Shown: positions 48,452-61,019 of the stretch, piece by piece
How positions within the stretch are numbered: position 1 is the stretch's first letter
Layout of the letters: every line of letters starts with the position of its first letter
NCBI RefSeq assembly: GCF_905220415.1
Contig: NC_059542.1
Span: forward strand, 5,084,001-5,148,000
Direction of reading: 5' to 3'
DNA from: Colias croceus
Lineage: Eukaryota > Arthropoda > Insecta > Lepidoptera > Pieridae
DNA length: 64,000 nucleotides
Notes under the pieces: generated by a model
Databases searched by the model: none
What the model was told of the DNA's origin: nothing
The model's input: the letters and a program-made list of their open reading frames with translations, nothing else
Made by a program: the position numbers and the translations under genes

Positions 48452-51400
48452 TGTCTCCTCGACTTGTTTTCAAACTTGTCTAGTTGAAGAGAAAATAATA
48501 AATGCACTTAAAATAATTCATGTTAAGGAATGCATTCATCTGCTTTACGTGAATAGAAAATACTTTAGTTACGCTTATCATGTTTAAAAATCGAATCTAA
48601 AAGTATTATTAAATTCCAGAAATTCTTACCGCAACCCCAAAAGTTAATTTAATAGCGATTCTCAAAGTTTATTCAGTACATTTTACCCGAAGCAGCAAAG
48701 TTACATTTAGCTAAGAAAACCTTTTCAATACCTTCTTATTCCATACCATGAGGGAAGTTTACCTTCACTTCAATTAAGTAGTGAACGATTTGCATATTAT
48801 AATATTAAATCATCGTATCAAGTCATCGTTTTTGAATTGTTGGTCTAAATGATATCATATAGTTTTTATTATAATAAAAATAGTCATGAATAGATATATA
48901 ATAATAGCTAATTAAGGAGTTAAAATACTTAGCATTTATATCTGCATCAGAAATTACATTGAAATGTCTTCATAATAATACGAATAACTTCATAAGTGTA
49001 GGTACGAATTTTGTATGATGATGGAGAGGTTTATGATTACAATTACAAATATAGATATTTTTAAACACCAATTGGTTCCAGTACTAATTGGTTTGTTTAT
49101 TTAAAAATCAAATAACTATACTCAACAATTCCAATAAATTGCATAACATGAACGTCCTAGAGCAGTTTCTTAAGAGTATTTGCAAAGGTCGTGGAATAAT
49201 GAATCGCCGTTAAAGGGTAAGGACTAAGGAGCTAGTGATTCAGGAATTCCGATGTGTGAGGCTAAATTACCGAACAATAGAACTATGGATCGTGAATTCT
49301 CTACAACGTAGCTGTGCGGAATGCGGGATTTTGAAAGTGGTACGTGCAAGGTCAAAGTGCAACAAGTTTACTAACTGTGACATGATATCCGTTCTAATGC
49401 ATACTTCAACATATTTCAACGTAAAAACCGTTACTAAATTAAAATAATTACAATCACTACGTTCAGCACGAACGCTATGTGCAGGTGCTAGAACGTTCCA
49501 ATGATTTCGTATCCCAGGTATAATAAATAATCCACATTTCGTATTGATATTTGACGCAGTACCTACCTATTTGTAATCTTTCTATCAATCTAGACTTATC
49601 GGACTTATTAAGAAGGTCACATGTGAATGAACGAGGACAATAAATGACGGCGAGGTCCGCAAATGTCACTCGATGCTCGTAATGTAGAAAGTTACGAGTG
49701 GTCTGGCTAAATCGTGACCAGAGTGATGTTGATAACTTATCATTCGGACACTTGTACAATTAGCCGCCTTCGCAATACCCCTGTCACAAATGGGATTATC
49801 GTGTGACGTATGCTGAGAGCTAAAAGCCCATCATTCGAATAAAACTTGTCACGGATTTGCAAATCACCGTGTGCATTCCTATCGATGGTATTCACGTCTT
49901 CTTTTTATTTATTTTATTATAAAAGGTTACATTCCTCGCAGTTCACAAACATGAATATTTAATTACATGATTTCCTTAATTTTGAACATCCTGTAAATAT
50001 TTTTATTAGAATGCATTAGTCTATGTTAAAGTTGTTTAAATGCTTTTTTTTTTGTTGAGAAATAAATTATTTCATTTTCCATTAATGTATAATGCAATAA
50101 TGTATAAACAGGAATTCGGTGAAATTGATCAAAATGTACGAAGATGACGCACGGTGATACTTTCTATTTAATATTTGCTTCATTCTAATATATGCAGAAG
50201 AGAAAATATATATTTACTTATTTTTAATGTACTAAAATAGAAAATATTGCATAGTTTTTATACCTACTATTATTTATCTTTTTTTAAACATAAACACAGA
50301 AAAGTCGTAGTTACCACATAGTTACTCTAAACATAATACCTATGTGTTGTTTCATAATATTATGATAAACAAATGAATTTATATGAACGTAATCCATATT
50401 TTTGCCCCTATGTTGGACACGCCAGCAGATAAAACGAAAACAAAACTCTTTTGCAGCCAAATTGTCCTGCTAGTTTGTTTTATATCAAAGAGAACAATTT
50501 TCAAAAAGTGCTAAATTCACTGGCACAGCTCGTTTAACCAGAATATAAATAAAACACAAAGGGTTCTTATATGCATTCAGAATGCAGATCTTGTCTATTG
50601 TGATAGTAACTGCGAGCCGGTTCAAGAGTGTAAGTAAAAATGCAAATGAGGCAGTTATGTTAGCGCCGCGTCGCGGTTTGCAACTAAAGCGAAATCTCTC
50701 GACATAACCACCCAAAAATCAACCTATTTACCTATTGCATAAAGTTTGGAATCGTGCTTGTTACGAAGATTTAAATCAGCAGCTACTTATAATAGTTAGG
50801 TTTATTCAAAAATTTGTATTCAATCGATAGGGTAGACGTATTAAAATTTCTTATTATCCATTATGCTACTTTAAATATTATCTTTCTGCAAAAATGTGCT
50901 CCTGAATGCTCTCCTATTTTTCTTGTTCTTATGTGCTTGAATTTAAAACTATTAATATGTTATTTATAACAGTTACGTGAAAATTCAAGATTGACTAATA
51001 CACATCTAGAAACACAGCAGGAAAATGTAATAAGATTGATATATATTGTTTTGTAAAACCAATAGCAGCTGTCTGTTATAATAGCTATATCGTGCGTAAC
51101 GTGACTATTAGCTTCCGGCAAGCGTAAAAAAATCATCAAATTATTACATTTCTACATGGTTTCATTCACATTGGTAGTATTGAACGATAATGTTCATGTT
51201 CCGCATCCATCAGGGCATGATACTGGCGAATTACATATTCAAATATGCGTACGCAAATGTACCCCTCATTATGAAAGTTAGTTGCAATTGAATTTCATTC
51301 ATTTGTAAACATATCTTCATGATACAATAATCTTCTTTGCTATGTTGATGTTGTAATATTATTCACGTTTGTTCTTATTTCATTAGAATTAAAGAAGTTT

Positions 51401-51644
51401 CGCTCAATTAAAATCGTGACTACAAATGCTCAATCGAAATTGTGGTCGGTGAAGTATGCTCTATGGCCCAATATTTTTTATGAAAAAGTGTTAATTTTTC
51501 CGTTCCATTTCACGCTCTTCCTAGCTACCTGTGTGTTTTTGTGCCATTTCATTTTGAAACATTTATTCCTTCACAATACGAGCTTAATAGGTAGGTAGGT
51601 ACTGTAAATGTTATAACTTACAAGTCAATAACTGCGTTAAAAAC
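48452..51644. other. AT-rich DNA with a more balanced stretch at 49.2-49.9 kb
   Basis: The segment 49,200-49,880 is less AT-rich and has open frames on both strands (70 codons plus, 94 codons minus) without recognised domains. A 12-bp palindrome GATTTGCAAATC lies near 49,850, close to an octamer-like site. Confidence 0.4.
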
Positions 51645-51880
51645 AACCGACTTCAAACTTGCACTTGCAACATTTACAAATACAGACAAAAATGATCAAA
51701 AAATAAAAACTCCTGGGCCTATCCGAATAAAATTTTTATGGGACCAATTCGACACCATCCCACATCGAACAAAAAAAGAATCACGTAAATCGGTTCAGAA
51801 ACCTCGGAGTAATCGGTGTACATACATAAAAAAAACATAACGGCCGAATTGATAACCTCCTCCTTTTTTTGAAGTCGGTT
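51645..51880 (-). mobile_element. small inverted-repeat element with AACCGACTTCAAA ends
   Basis: The terminal inverted repeats AACCGACTTCAAA (51,645-51,657) and TTTGAAGTCGGTT (51,868-51,880) match over 13 bases. The interior reads on the minus strand as CGGTTTGAAG-bounded AT-rich sequence with ATGTACACCGATTACTCCGA. It is well remembered as an abundant lepidopteran non-autonomous element. A 76-codon frame across it (51,719-51,949) is a side effect of the repeat, not a gene. Confidence 0.85.
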
Positions 51881-52574
51881 AAAAATACAGGTTCGAGCAG
51901 GTACGGTATTGGATTCAGTATCTTTCAAATGGACAATCAAAAGGCTCATTTAGATAAGACCGGATTAAAACGAAGAGACCTTCCTTGGTCCTATATCTTG
52001 TGCTGTTTCAGTCACAATTCAACTGCATTGGTTTTTCTTAACATCGTGTCATTTATTCGTGTATAATTTCTGATATCTATCTACCCAGTATCTATGTAAA
52101 AACAAACTGAAAAAAATATATGTATTTAAAATACTCATTTTGGTTCAATTTATCCCGCCATAGTCCCTAAAATACCAATACAGGACAGAATTTTGTTACG
52201 ACACCGGAGCTATTTGAACTAAAAAGTATTTACAATGAGTTAATAAAAATGATAACAACCATAAACAAAACAATTTGATAAGTTACATTAAGAGAAGCAA
52301 TCGCGAACATTCTTTCGCAAATACGAATGGAAGCGATCAAAACGCGATTAACCCACTATTTTCCTTTTGACCTGCTTAAGAAAACATGACGAAATGTATT
52401 AACAAGCCAATAATAATTACATGATTCGGTATTTCCTCGACTTCGTTATGATTATATGATTATCATTATCATATTGTACATAAATATATAGATCAATGCT
52501 GCAATATCAGACATAAAAGAAATAATGAACACAATAAAGTCAAATAATTATATCTACGTATAATAAATATGAAT

Positions 52575-52762
52575 CGAATGGGTTGATAAGCGAAAAACTC
52601 GAGAACGGTTGAACCGATTTCGTTAATTCTTTTTTTTTATAATCTTCCTTGAAGTAGCGTTTAGCTACTATTATGTATTCTGTGCTTGAAGTACGAGGAT
52701 GGTTCTTATGTAGAGAAAACGTAAACATGTACCACGAGCAATGCCGGGGCGGACCGCTACTT
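52575..52762 (+). mobile_element. SINE/LINE-like repeat ending GGGGCGGACCGCTA
   Basis: Blocks include GGGTTGATAAGCGAAAAACT, GAACCGATTTCGTTAATTC, TGAAGTACGAGGATGGTTCT, ACATGTACCACGAGCAATGC and GGGGCGGACCGCTACT. They agree with a common lepidopteran repeat from memory. The 83-codon minus frame crossing it is incidental. Confidence 0.7.
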
Positions 52763-55105
52763 TTATATAAAATCACACGTACAAATAACAAACTATAGAG
52801 CGGTTTCTGAGCTCTACCACGAGTAAATCATAAACAGGTATTTTATTTTATTAAATATGTGTTATATTTATATGAATAAAATTATACGGTTGTTCTAGCT
52901 TAAATATGAGTCAATTTAAATCAAATCTGATAAGAGGATTGCAATAAATAATTTGATGATGTTATCTTAACTTTTGGCAACTGAAGCAGCTTCCTTAAAT
53001 AGCATATTTTAAATAATTATCCATACACACATTAATAGATTTAATCGAAACACGTGTAAAAATAACAATACAAAAACTTCACTGATTATTTTTATCAGTA
53101 CGATGTAAAGTATTAAAGCTATTAGGTAAATATATAATGTTCTATGCTCTTATTTTCCTCAACGTGTTCTTATGTAAAGCAGTTTGATGACATAACATAT
53201 ACATGACATTTATATGTATATGTAGAAACAAAGTCTAAAATATGAAACACAAATATCAGCACATAATTTAGGAAAACCCGTAGCCGAGACCGGTCGACGA
53301 GTTTTGCAAGGATTCACACTACACGCTGTTTGGTGACAACTCATGCTGTGAACTTCATACGCTGAATTATGAATAGCTGAATAACGACATTTTTATACTC
53401 TTTTATAAATTACCTAGCTTCTTAATTTTATGTATTTCTTTATCATGGCATTTAAATTATGTAGGTAGGTAAGACTCTGAAATTAGATTTCTTGAAACAA
53501 GATTTAGATGAAATAAGAAAATGAGACGATAAATTAATGACGGCATTTGCATGCATTACATATTTTGTATTACATATAAAAATGTACTAGTACATTTAAA
53601 AAATAACCCAAATCCTTAATGCTTAACTTAACTAAACATCATCAATATGCCAAATCTCTATAAAAAAGTATTATAAAATATTATAATTCCAAACAAAAGT
53701 AACGCAGTCTGTAACAAGTTCACTGCTCAAAACCGCCTCCAATCTCTACATTCCATATAAAAAGACGAAAAAAACCTTCAAGTCATCGTGCTATCGCTTA
53801 CGTATTCGGTAGTTAGGTAATCGAAGATGCGACACGTACATACATAGCTAAATGCCACCGTCTTTCCCACGCTACTATTGTACGCAATGTGTGTCTAGTT
53901 CAATAATTAAGCACGCTTTATCCATGCGTGTACGTTGAACAACGGTTTTTGGTGTTGCACGTACTATTTGAGCCGGATTTCAATTATGAAACGCGAAACA
54001 TTTTCTTTGGGAATTGTGTGTGAATTAAAAACTTGTTACATATAAATCTGCTAGAGATATGTACGACTGTACGTTCCAGTGAATGATAGGAAATGGAAGT
54101 TCTCAGTTCTTAATTTTGGAATCATATTTATCTGAATCTATAATTAGTATGCTGTATGTATCGCAATATTTATTTATGTATAGTCGCAAAATAACTTCAT
54201 GGACAGAAAATATAAATAATAAACTTTCTTGTTAATAATTGCGATTAGTCAAATATTTCGATATACACATACATATAGCAATAAAGTTGTATACTAATTC
54301 CTACGGTAATAAACAGCTATTGTTCGAACATGTAATGCGGAACCACAAAGAATTCATAATACTAACTACGTATTCTTTCGTCAAGGCTTCAAACAATGAT
54401 CATAATGTCGAAATGCAATTCGCTCCACTAATGGATATAATTGGTTAGTAATTTTATCTCTAAACAGTATATTAACTTGCTGGTAGCATGTAGGTGGTCT
54501 AAAACAACCTTCATGTAACAAGGTAATTGAATAGTTTGGTTTAATATTTCGTTCGATGTGCTTTAAAATCCATTAGCAATTTGGTTTGTTTGTAGGACAC
54601 AATGCAGTAATGGTCTGAATTGGAGTACAAAATAATTATATTCCTACATAACGTAGAATTTGTAGAAAACTTTTCGGCTCAAATCTTCTTATCGGTCCTC
54701 TTCTATCGTGAATTAATTTATTATACCAATATACCTATTATATTATAATCAGTCTCATTTATATGTTATCACAGATTATCTCTAGTAAATGTCGATCATA
54801 CTCTAAAAGTTCTATTTATTTTTCAATTGTATTAATAAATTTGTTAAATATTCACTTTTGATTGATATAATTCAATAAACCTAATTAATAAGATAAAGCA
54901 TAAGTAAATATAATCAACGAATGAATGTCGCACTGTATCAAACTCTACATCAATAACAATGAGCACATACAGTTTTCAATGAACCTAATTATTCCGTAAC
55001 GTGCTGATTTTATCTGTCACCTTTGATTGGCGCCAATTGTATTGAACCGAGTGAGATTTTATTATAAGTCCAGTTAATTGTAAAGTTAGTTATTATTTCG
55101 TTAAA
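52763..55105. other. AT-rich DNA, possible regulatory patch at about 53.78-54.0 kb
   Basis: The patch at 53,780-54,000 is GC-richer and unique by eye. No gene was recognised elsewhere in the stretch. Confidence 0.35.
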
Positions 55106-55139
55106 GCGAGGCCGCGGCGTGCGGTGTGCGGCCCCGCGG
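55106..55139. other. 34-bp GC island with self-complementary halves
   Basis: GCGAGGCCGCGGCG and GCGGCCCCGCGG form a very GC-rich run with two CCGCGG sites that can pair. It lies about 130 bases before the repeat at 55.24 kb in an otherwise AT-rich setting. Confidence 0.4.
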
Positions 55140-55238
55140 AATGCCTTGAAAGGCTGAATTTTTTTGCTCCCTGGCGACAATACTCAATAGTCATCAATAT
55201 TTAGCACGCTTTCATTTCACTGTCGCATTTATTTCTAT

Positions 55239-55712
55239 ACTAGCTTCCGCCCGCGACTCCGTCCGCGCGGATGTCGGTCTTTGCGTGGATGGTTTATTTC
55301 TCCATTTTGAGTAACTCGGACAATGACATCTTATAAATATCTATTGGACCCAAATACGGCTAGGTCTATAATAATACGCAACGTGTGTTCGCGGTACCTA
55401 CTACAGATCAACGTCTATGGATAACTGAAAAATTGAGATTAATTTTTTTTCTACGTATTTTTCCAGGATAAAAAGTATCCTATTTTACGCCCAGGATAAT
55501 AAGGTATAATTATACCAAGTTTCATCGAAATCGAACCGGTAGTTATGTCTTCACATACAGACAGACAGACAGACAGACAGACAAAAATTTTTTTAATCAC
55601 ATATTTGGGTTTGGTATCGATCCAGTAACACCCCCTGCTAGTTATTTTTTCAATATTTTCAATGTACAGAATTGACCCTTCTACAGATTTATTATATGTA
55701 TAGATATGAACG
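55239..55712 (+). mobile_element. longer copy of the repeat at 7.3 kb, with (ACAG)n
   Basis: It begins ACTAGCTTCCGCCCGCGACT, holds TTTCATCGAAATCGAACCGG, an (ACAG)n microsatellite (about 55,557-55,582), and ends ATTATATGTATAGATATGAA. It retains the two segments missing at 7.3 kb, so it represents the fuller form. The 90-codon minus frame inside it is incidental. Confidence 0.88.
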
Positions 55713-56959
55713 TTGATCGACACTTCTTAACGCTCAGTGTCGGCCACAACTGTCACTTGCAGGATATCATGCTTTCTTTACGATAAAACCCTTTATGCGA
55801 TTCTAATCGTATTCAACTTTCTTCTCCTCTCGAAAGGAAGTATCTGTCACACATATTAAAATAAAATGCATATGTAGACACGATAGGAAACAAGTCAAAT
55901 AAGTTTAAGAAGGTATTGGATAATATAGACATAGCAATGACTAGCTTAGGAACGACTCATTCTTTTGTCAATTTGATATTTTAGGAGGATCATTAACCAA
56001 TTATATCATCCGGCACTAGACAGGCGCAGTGATATACCAAACCGGTTACATGGCATTTGACGACTTATCTATTTAACATTCTAATACCAAACATTAATGA
56101 GGTGACCTAAGGCATGTCGCGAGGTGAGGATTAATAACACTGTCTACCGTCATGGACAGACTATACCTACATTATTAAAGACATATCAAACAGTTTAGAT
56201 AATATATAATTAACGATTTCTATTGAATCGAACAAAGACCATATAATTTAATGTCGATTTTTGAACTATTAATTTTATATTACAAATTTATTTATCATGA
56301 TCATCAAAAATTCTTGGATCATTCATGTTTCGACATATCCTGTGTCAAAAAGTTAAAATTTGACCTATTACATAAAGCAGATGGCATTTGGTGGAGAATT
56401 TCATAGATTTAACATGAGAGGAGCAATTGTATGCGCATCAAATTATAATTACATAATATAAGTCTATTTATCAGAATATAATACGATTTCTATCATCAAC
56501 TGTCTGGATACTGGATTAAATAGAAATACATTACTAATGCTTCATCATTACGCATGAATGTTAATGTTGCCAATGGTATTGGATATTATTGAGAGATATA
56601 ATATAATATGTTCAATAACTTCTTTGGTATGCCGTTAGCGTTTTTATTATACATAATGATACCTAATCATATTGTTTAACTATTCAATTTTGAAGTATGT
56701 TTATATTTCTTATTACCCTTGATATAATTTTCTTCAGGAGATACCTACCACATAATTATTTAAGAATACAAACTAATGACTTAAAAATTACCAACATTAA
56801 TTATTTTGATAAATTTTTTCACGTACCATATCTGTCATTGACTACATGCATTGTATTCGAAGCAAGAAAAAGGTAATAAGCATATATTCGATTTGATATT
56901 TGAAATTACATATTATGTAAATGCCTAAGCATTTAAAGAATAATATTTTTTTATTCCAG
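55713..56959. other. AT-rich DNA, nothing recognised
   Basis: If the next exon is real and transcribed on the plus strand, this stretch is intron. No earlier exon was recognised in it. Confidence 0.4.
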
Positions 56960-57081
56960 AACATGGACATCAATGCTCCGTAGTTAGTGAGCGAAGTGAG
57001 GGGAAAAGCGCGCCATCATGAGGTGTTCACCACACCGTACCGTTTAGCCGACACGCTTGCTGCACTTTACTTTGGAGTGAG
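56960..57081 (+). other. probable internal non-coding exon (5' UTR or lncRNA)
   Basis: A pyrimidine-rich acceptor (TTTTTTTATTCCAG, ending at 56,959) and a full-consensus donor GAG/GTAAGT (intron from 57,082) bound 122 bases that are clearly GC-richer than their flanks. All three plus frames contain stops: TAG at 56,981, TAG at 56,985 and TGA at 57,019. The exon therefore cannot be internal coding sequence. It would suit a second 5' UTR exon or a long non-coding RNA. One frame stays open from the acceptor for 19 codons. No gene identity can be assigned. Confidence 0.55.
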
Positions 57082-60000
57082 GTAAGTTAAACATCTCAAA
57101 TCTTATCATACTTTATCCACAAACTAAGAACAAGGGATTCGTGATATACAGAGGAAAAAACAAAAGTTGTAAATGTAGAAATCAAACTGATGGTACAGAC
57201 TATTCAAACATTCGCTTAAAAATGACGCATCTGTCGGTGAACGAAGTCGTTTCGTAAGTGTTTACATAGACATTGTAATGCCAGGCGACTAGTTAATGTC
57301 TGTCGCTATTAGGCCTTTCCCGCCAATTCATACTAATAATTCAAACTATGAACAAAAAGTTATGCCCCCATTTAGTTGAGTGAAACTAACACGCTTGTGT
57401 GCCAAGGCCGTCGGACAAATTGATATTACATCGAGCGAGAGTTTGCGCCGACCTGCCTTTACAAACTCACAGTTTGTCACGTTTTTAATGCGACTGCAAT
57501 GTCCTACAATTATACACCCCTCTGTTGCGAAGCCAACTCATTAAATGTTACGAAACTGGGGAAATAAGGAAACAAAGACTTTGTATCTCATACCAATAAA
57601 CTAGAGAATCGAAGAAATAATGCACACAACTGCCAATTTGCAAATTGCAATTGATTGATTGTCGAGACGATACCGGCCTATAATTAGCTACTGGCAGTGA
57701 GGTTTGAGATAATTGTTCTATATTAGTAGTCTGATACGAATGCTATTAAACCAAAATACATTAAAGATATAATTTATAAGTAATCGTGAGGCGCCAGACG
57801 TATTCAGAATAACCACAGGGTCATAATATGACGAATTTGATAATGATATTACTTTCGAGTGTTCTAAGAATACATTATCGTATATGACTGATTAATTGTA
57901 AAGCCCAGGAGGCAGTATTTTATTAGTTACATTTTTTAGTAGAAATTATTACTGCTTAAGGTCATCATTGGATTGTTCTGCTTAAAAATAATTATAAATG
58001 AGAAACGTATTTAATGTATAAAACTATATTATTTTAATGTATTTCCGATAAGATTCATAACATTTTCTTTACCTCTTGATTAGTTAGATGTTTATGATAT
58101 TATATTCTATTTTATTTTTTGTAAAGGCACTTTCTTAGACGTTATAATGGACATGTACTGCTAACATTTTATTGTTGAAACTACTATACACATCATATCC
58201 CTTAAAGGTCGCCTTCTGGTTTTGTGTTACAAAGTAACTCTTACCTAATCCATGATATTTGTAAACAGAGATGATTCGCTCGTATTCCATTATCTTGACG
58301 ATCTCTTTTGTAAAGCTCAAATTAACGGTTACTACTAGTAATAACCAACATAACCCTACCTTTAATTAATATACATATATCTCAAAACAGGCTATTTTGA
58401 ATATTATTTATTCTTGTATATTATGTTGTTTTCCTTACCAATAGACTTAGATGGTGGTCTCATAATTCATGTTCTTCGCAATATTTTGCAATATATTCGT
58501 TATCCATCAATCACTGTAGACTGCAGTATAACGAATGTTTACTAATGATGTATCGTAATGATGAATCAAGTACGTTCACAATATTGCATTGTTTACAATA
58601 TTTGTTATTATATATTTGTTTTGTTTATTGTTTACAATATTTGCTTATTATATTTTCCCTTTACAAGAAAACAGCATGTATACTATTTCCTGTGTTCCGA
58701 TCTCTCACTATTAACGTTTATAAATATAATAATAATTTATTTCCTAGTTAACATGCGAGAAATAAACTTTATACAATCCTGTTTTATTATATTATCGATA
58801 AATTGGAATTGATATTCATAATTTTTAGTTGAACAAAATATCTATCACAACTTTAATAATTCACACAATATTAATATTAAGTAGGTAGGTATACCTAAAC
58901 GTAAAGTTGGAAGCCTGCTTTGACATACAACATAACCAAGGTCAAAATGTAAATCCTTATTTTTTATAATATTGTAGTGATTTATCAATCACCATGATAA
59001 TGACTTGAACTATTCCTTAAACTCGCTTTTATTTCTATTAAACTGTATACATTATGTCAATTTATTCATTTTTTCAACTGATACTTCCTCATTTTTAGTA
59101 ATTACTTTAATTATATATGAAGTATATATGATTGAGCCTCTTGATTATGGAATATAGAGCATTTAAAATTATTCAAGCTACATAGTTTGGCGTTATACCT
59201 GACCACGCGTAATTCTTAAATGTCGTCGATTTCATGACGAGGGTTATAAATATGTATGTTATCTGCAATATGCAATGTTTAAACCTTAGTAAAGGTCTGC
59301 GATGCGAGCAAATGAAGGAGTGTAGGAAATGTCAAGGGCGGTACAACGTCAACTGTTGAAAGTTACACATGACTTCACATAGAAATAAATAATTACGCTA
59401 AAAGCGCCGCGCTGTTAGGAAAAAACACAAGTTAGGTAAAGCTCTACCGCAGCGCGAAGTGTTCCTCGTTACGTAGTAGGTAAAATGCAAGATTTCTAGC
59501 TTAAATTTGTCCTAAACATATATCCAACAATTCAAATTTCAATTCATTCCATCTGTACCACCTAAGTGAATAGATTCGAATATTTTATGCATGATAATAG
59601 GATCCTATACTATATTTTCAAACGATTTAAGTTGATACGTTATCTCGTGACAACTTACTAGTAGACGATTTCTTTGTGTTAAAAACAACATAAATCATTA
59701 AAACGTAAAAAGATAATTACAATGTTTTTCTTTTTATGTGTATTTGTCCAACGGAAAACGAGAACAGCGTGGGCGTGTTGAAAGTAAAAGCTATTAATTC
59801 ACTTGCGTAAATAGACAACCATTAAGGGAACCTGTACCTATTATTCATTGAGACGAGTATTTATTAGCTTTAAAATGTCCGAGATTTAAAAAGGCAATGG
59901 ACGTCTATGATTTTCACAATACAAGCTACGAAGAAATGTTTGCTTGTAATTATTATAATGTACTTATTTCCAAGTGTACGAATAAATTTGCGTACTTTTT

Positions 60001-60654
60001 TCTTTCGTAAAACATCTAGAAAAAGTATCTTAAAAACACATTTAATGTGATCTTATGTAAACAAATGTATCGTTTTCCTACATTGCAACGTAAACACGCT
60101 TGTTCTACGTGAATACAAATTTTGATACACATTTACGTAATAGAAAAAGCGGGTTGAATGCGTTCTTGTGCAATTTAGCTCGTCACGCGCCCCACTAGCG
60201 GTATGCAATTCGCAAGTTCCAGATGTGTGACGTCATTGCAGCGTTATTATCTTGCCGGAAAACATGATAGACTAAATCTATCGGAAAATGTGATTAGTAT
60301 AAACACCATAATAGGTATATAATATGTAAATTTGTCTTAACTACCTCTTCTTGTTGTTTTGAGTAGCGCCACAGAATACATAATATTAGCTTATGATGAT
60401 GTGGATATTTTCATTAACTTTAAATTTTAAAAACATAACGCAAATGACAGCTCGGAGATCAACTAAAAACTTGGTTAAAAGTATTGCTACGTAACTATGT
60501 ATGTATTTGTAAATAATATGTGAATTCTACGAAAGAAATGAGACAGGATTCTGATTGACAATTACACATACAAGAGAAGATAGAAGTATTGTAACATTAT
60601 AGAGTACCTAGTATTTATTTTTATAACCCACACGAAACCGGGACAACATCTAGT
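57082..60654. other. mostly AT-rich DNA with GC-richer patches
   Basis: Patches at about 57,200-57,560 and 59,395-59,480 are richer in G+C without repeat signatures. A direct duplication of ATTGTTTACAATATTTG lies near 58,588 and 58,628. A 12-bp palindrome AATTTGCAAATT is near 57,637. No coding exon was recognised. Confidence 0.4.
60228..60235. promoter_or_regulatory. TGACGTCA (CRE/AP-1-type) site 4 of 4
   Basis: It is a perfect palindrome within a GC-richer stretch (about 60,170-60,260) that also contains CACGCGCCCCACTAGCGG. Confidence 0.35.
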
Positions 60655-61019
60655 TATCTGATATTTTTTTTTTATGGTAGAAGAAGGCAAACGAGCCGAC
60701 GCCTTGCCTGATGGTAAGCTAAGTGCGCCGCCCATAGACTACCGTAACTAGGTTACGGGTGTTGCCTACTGGTAAGGGATTTGGAAAGAGTTAGGTAGAA
60801 GGGGCGAGGATGGGAGGGAATGAGGATAGGGAAGGAGAGGATGGGTAGGGGATGGGAAGGGATGTGGGCCTCCGGACCCCTCACTCACCGTACGGAACGC
60901 GACAGTAAACTGTCACTATGGCGCCGATATTCTGTGAGGGTGTGGTACCTTCCCCGGTGCGAGCGTGGCCCAATTCGTGCCGAAGCATGCTCGACTCCCA
61001 CTTCAAAAATATCTGATAT
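60655..61019 (-). mobile_element. poly-A-tailed retroelement fragment with 10-bp target duplication
   Basis: The exact duplication TATCTGATAT lies at 60,655-60,664 and 61,010-61,019. Between them lie 345 bases that begin, on the plus strand, with a T run and end CTCGACTCCCACTTCAAAAA, so the element is on the minus strand with a poly-A tail. Blocks such as CAAACGAGCCGACGCCTTGC, CTGATGGTAAGC, GCCGCCCATAGACTACCG, a G-rich GGGATGGGAAGGGATGTGGG run and GCCGAAGCATGCTCGACTC are typical of an abundant lepidopteran element. The 72-codon plus frame is incidental. The perfect duplication marks it as young. A degraded relative is at about 1.72-1.89 kb. Confidence 0.9.

Noticed and set aside
49235..49759. 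Convergent 70- and 94-codon frames as genes
   Set aside because: No recognised domains and no promoter or splice signals. The region is only modestly less AT-rich.
51719..51949. 76-codon minus frame as a gene
   Set aside because: It is produced by the AACCGACTTCAAA-ended repeat, which carries such a frame in many copies.
60187..60210. CTCF-like site (CCACTAGCGGTA)
   Set aside because: It mismatches the consensus at two key positions and no second site is nearby.
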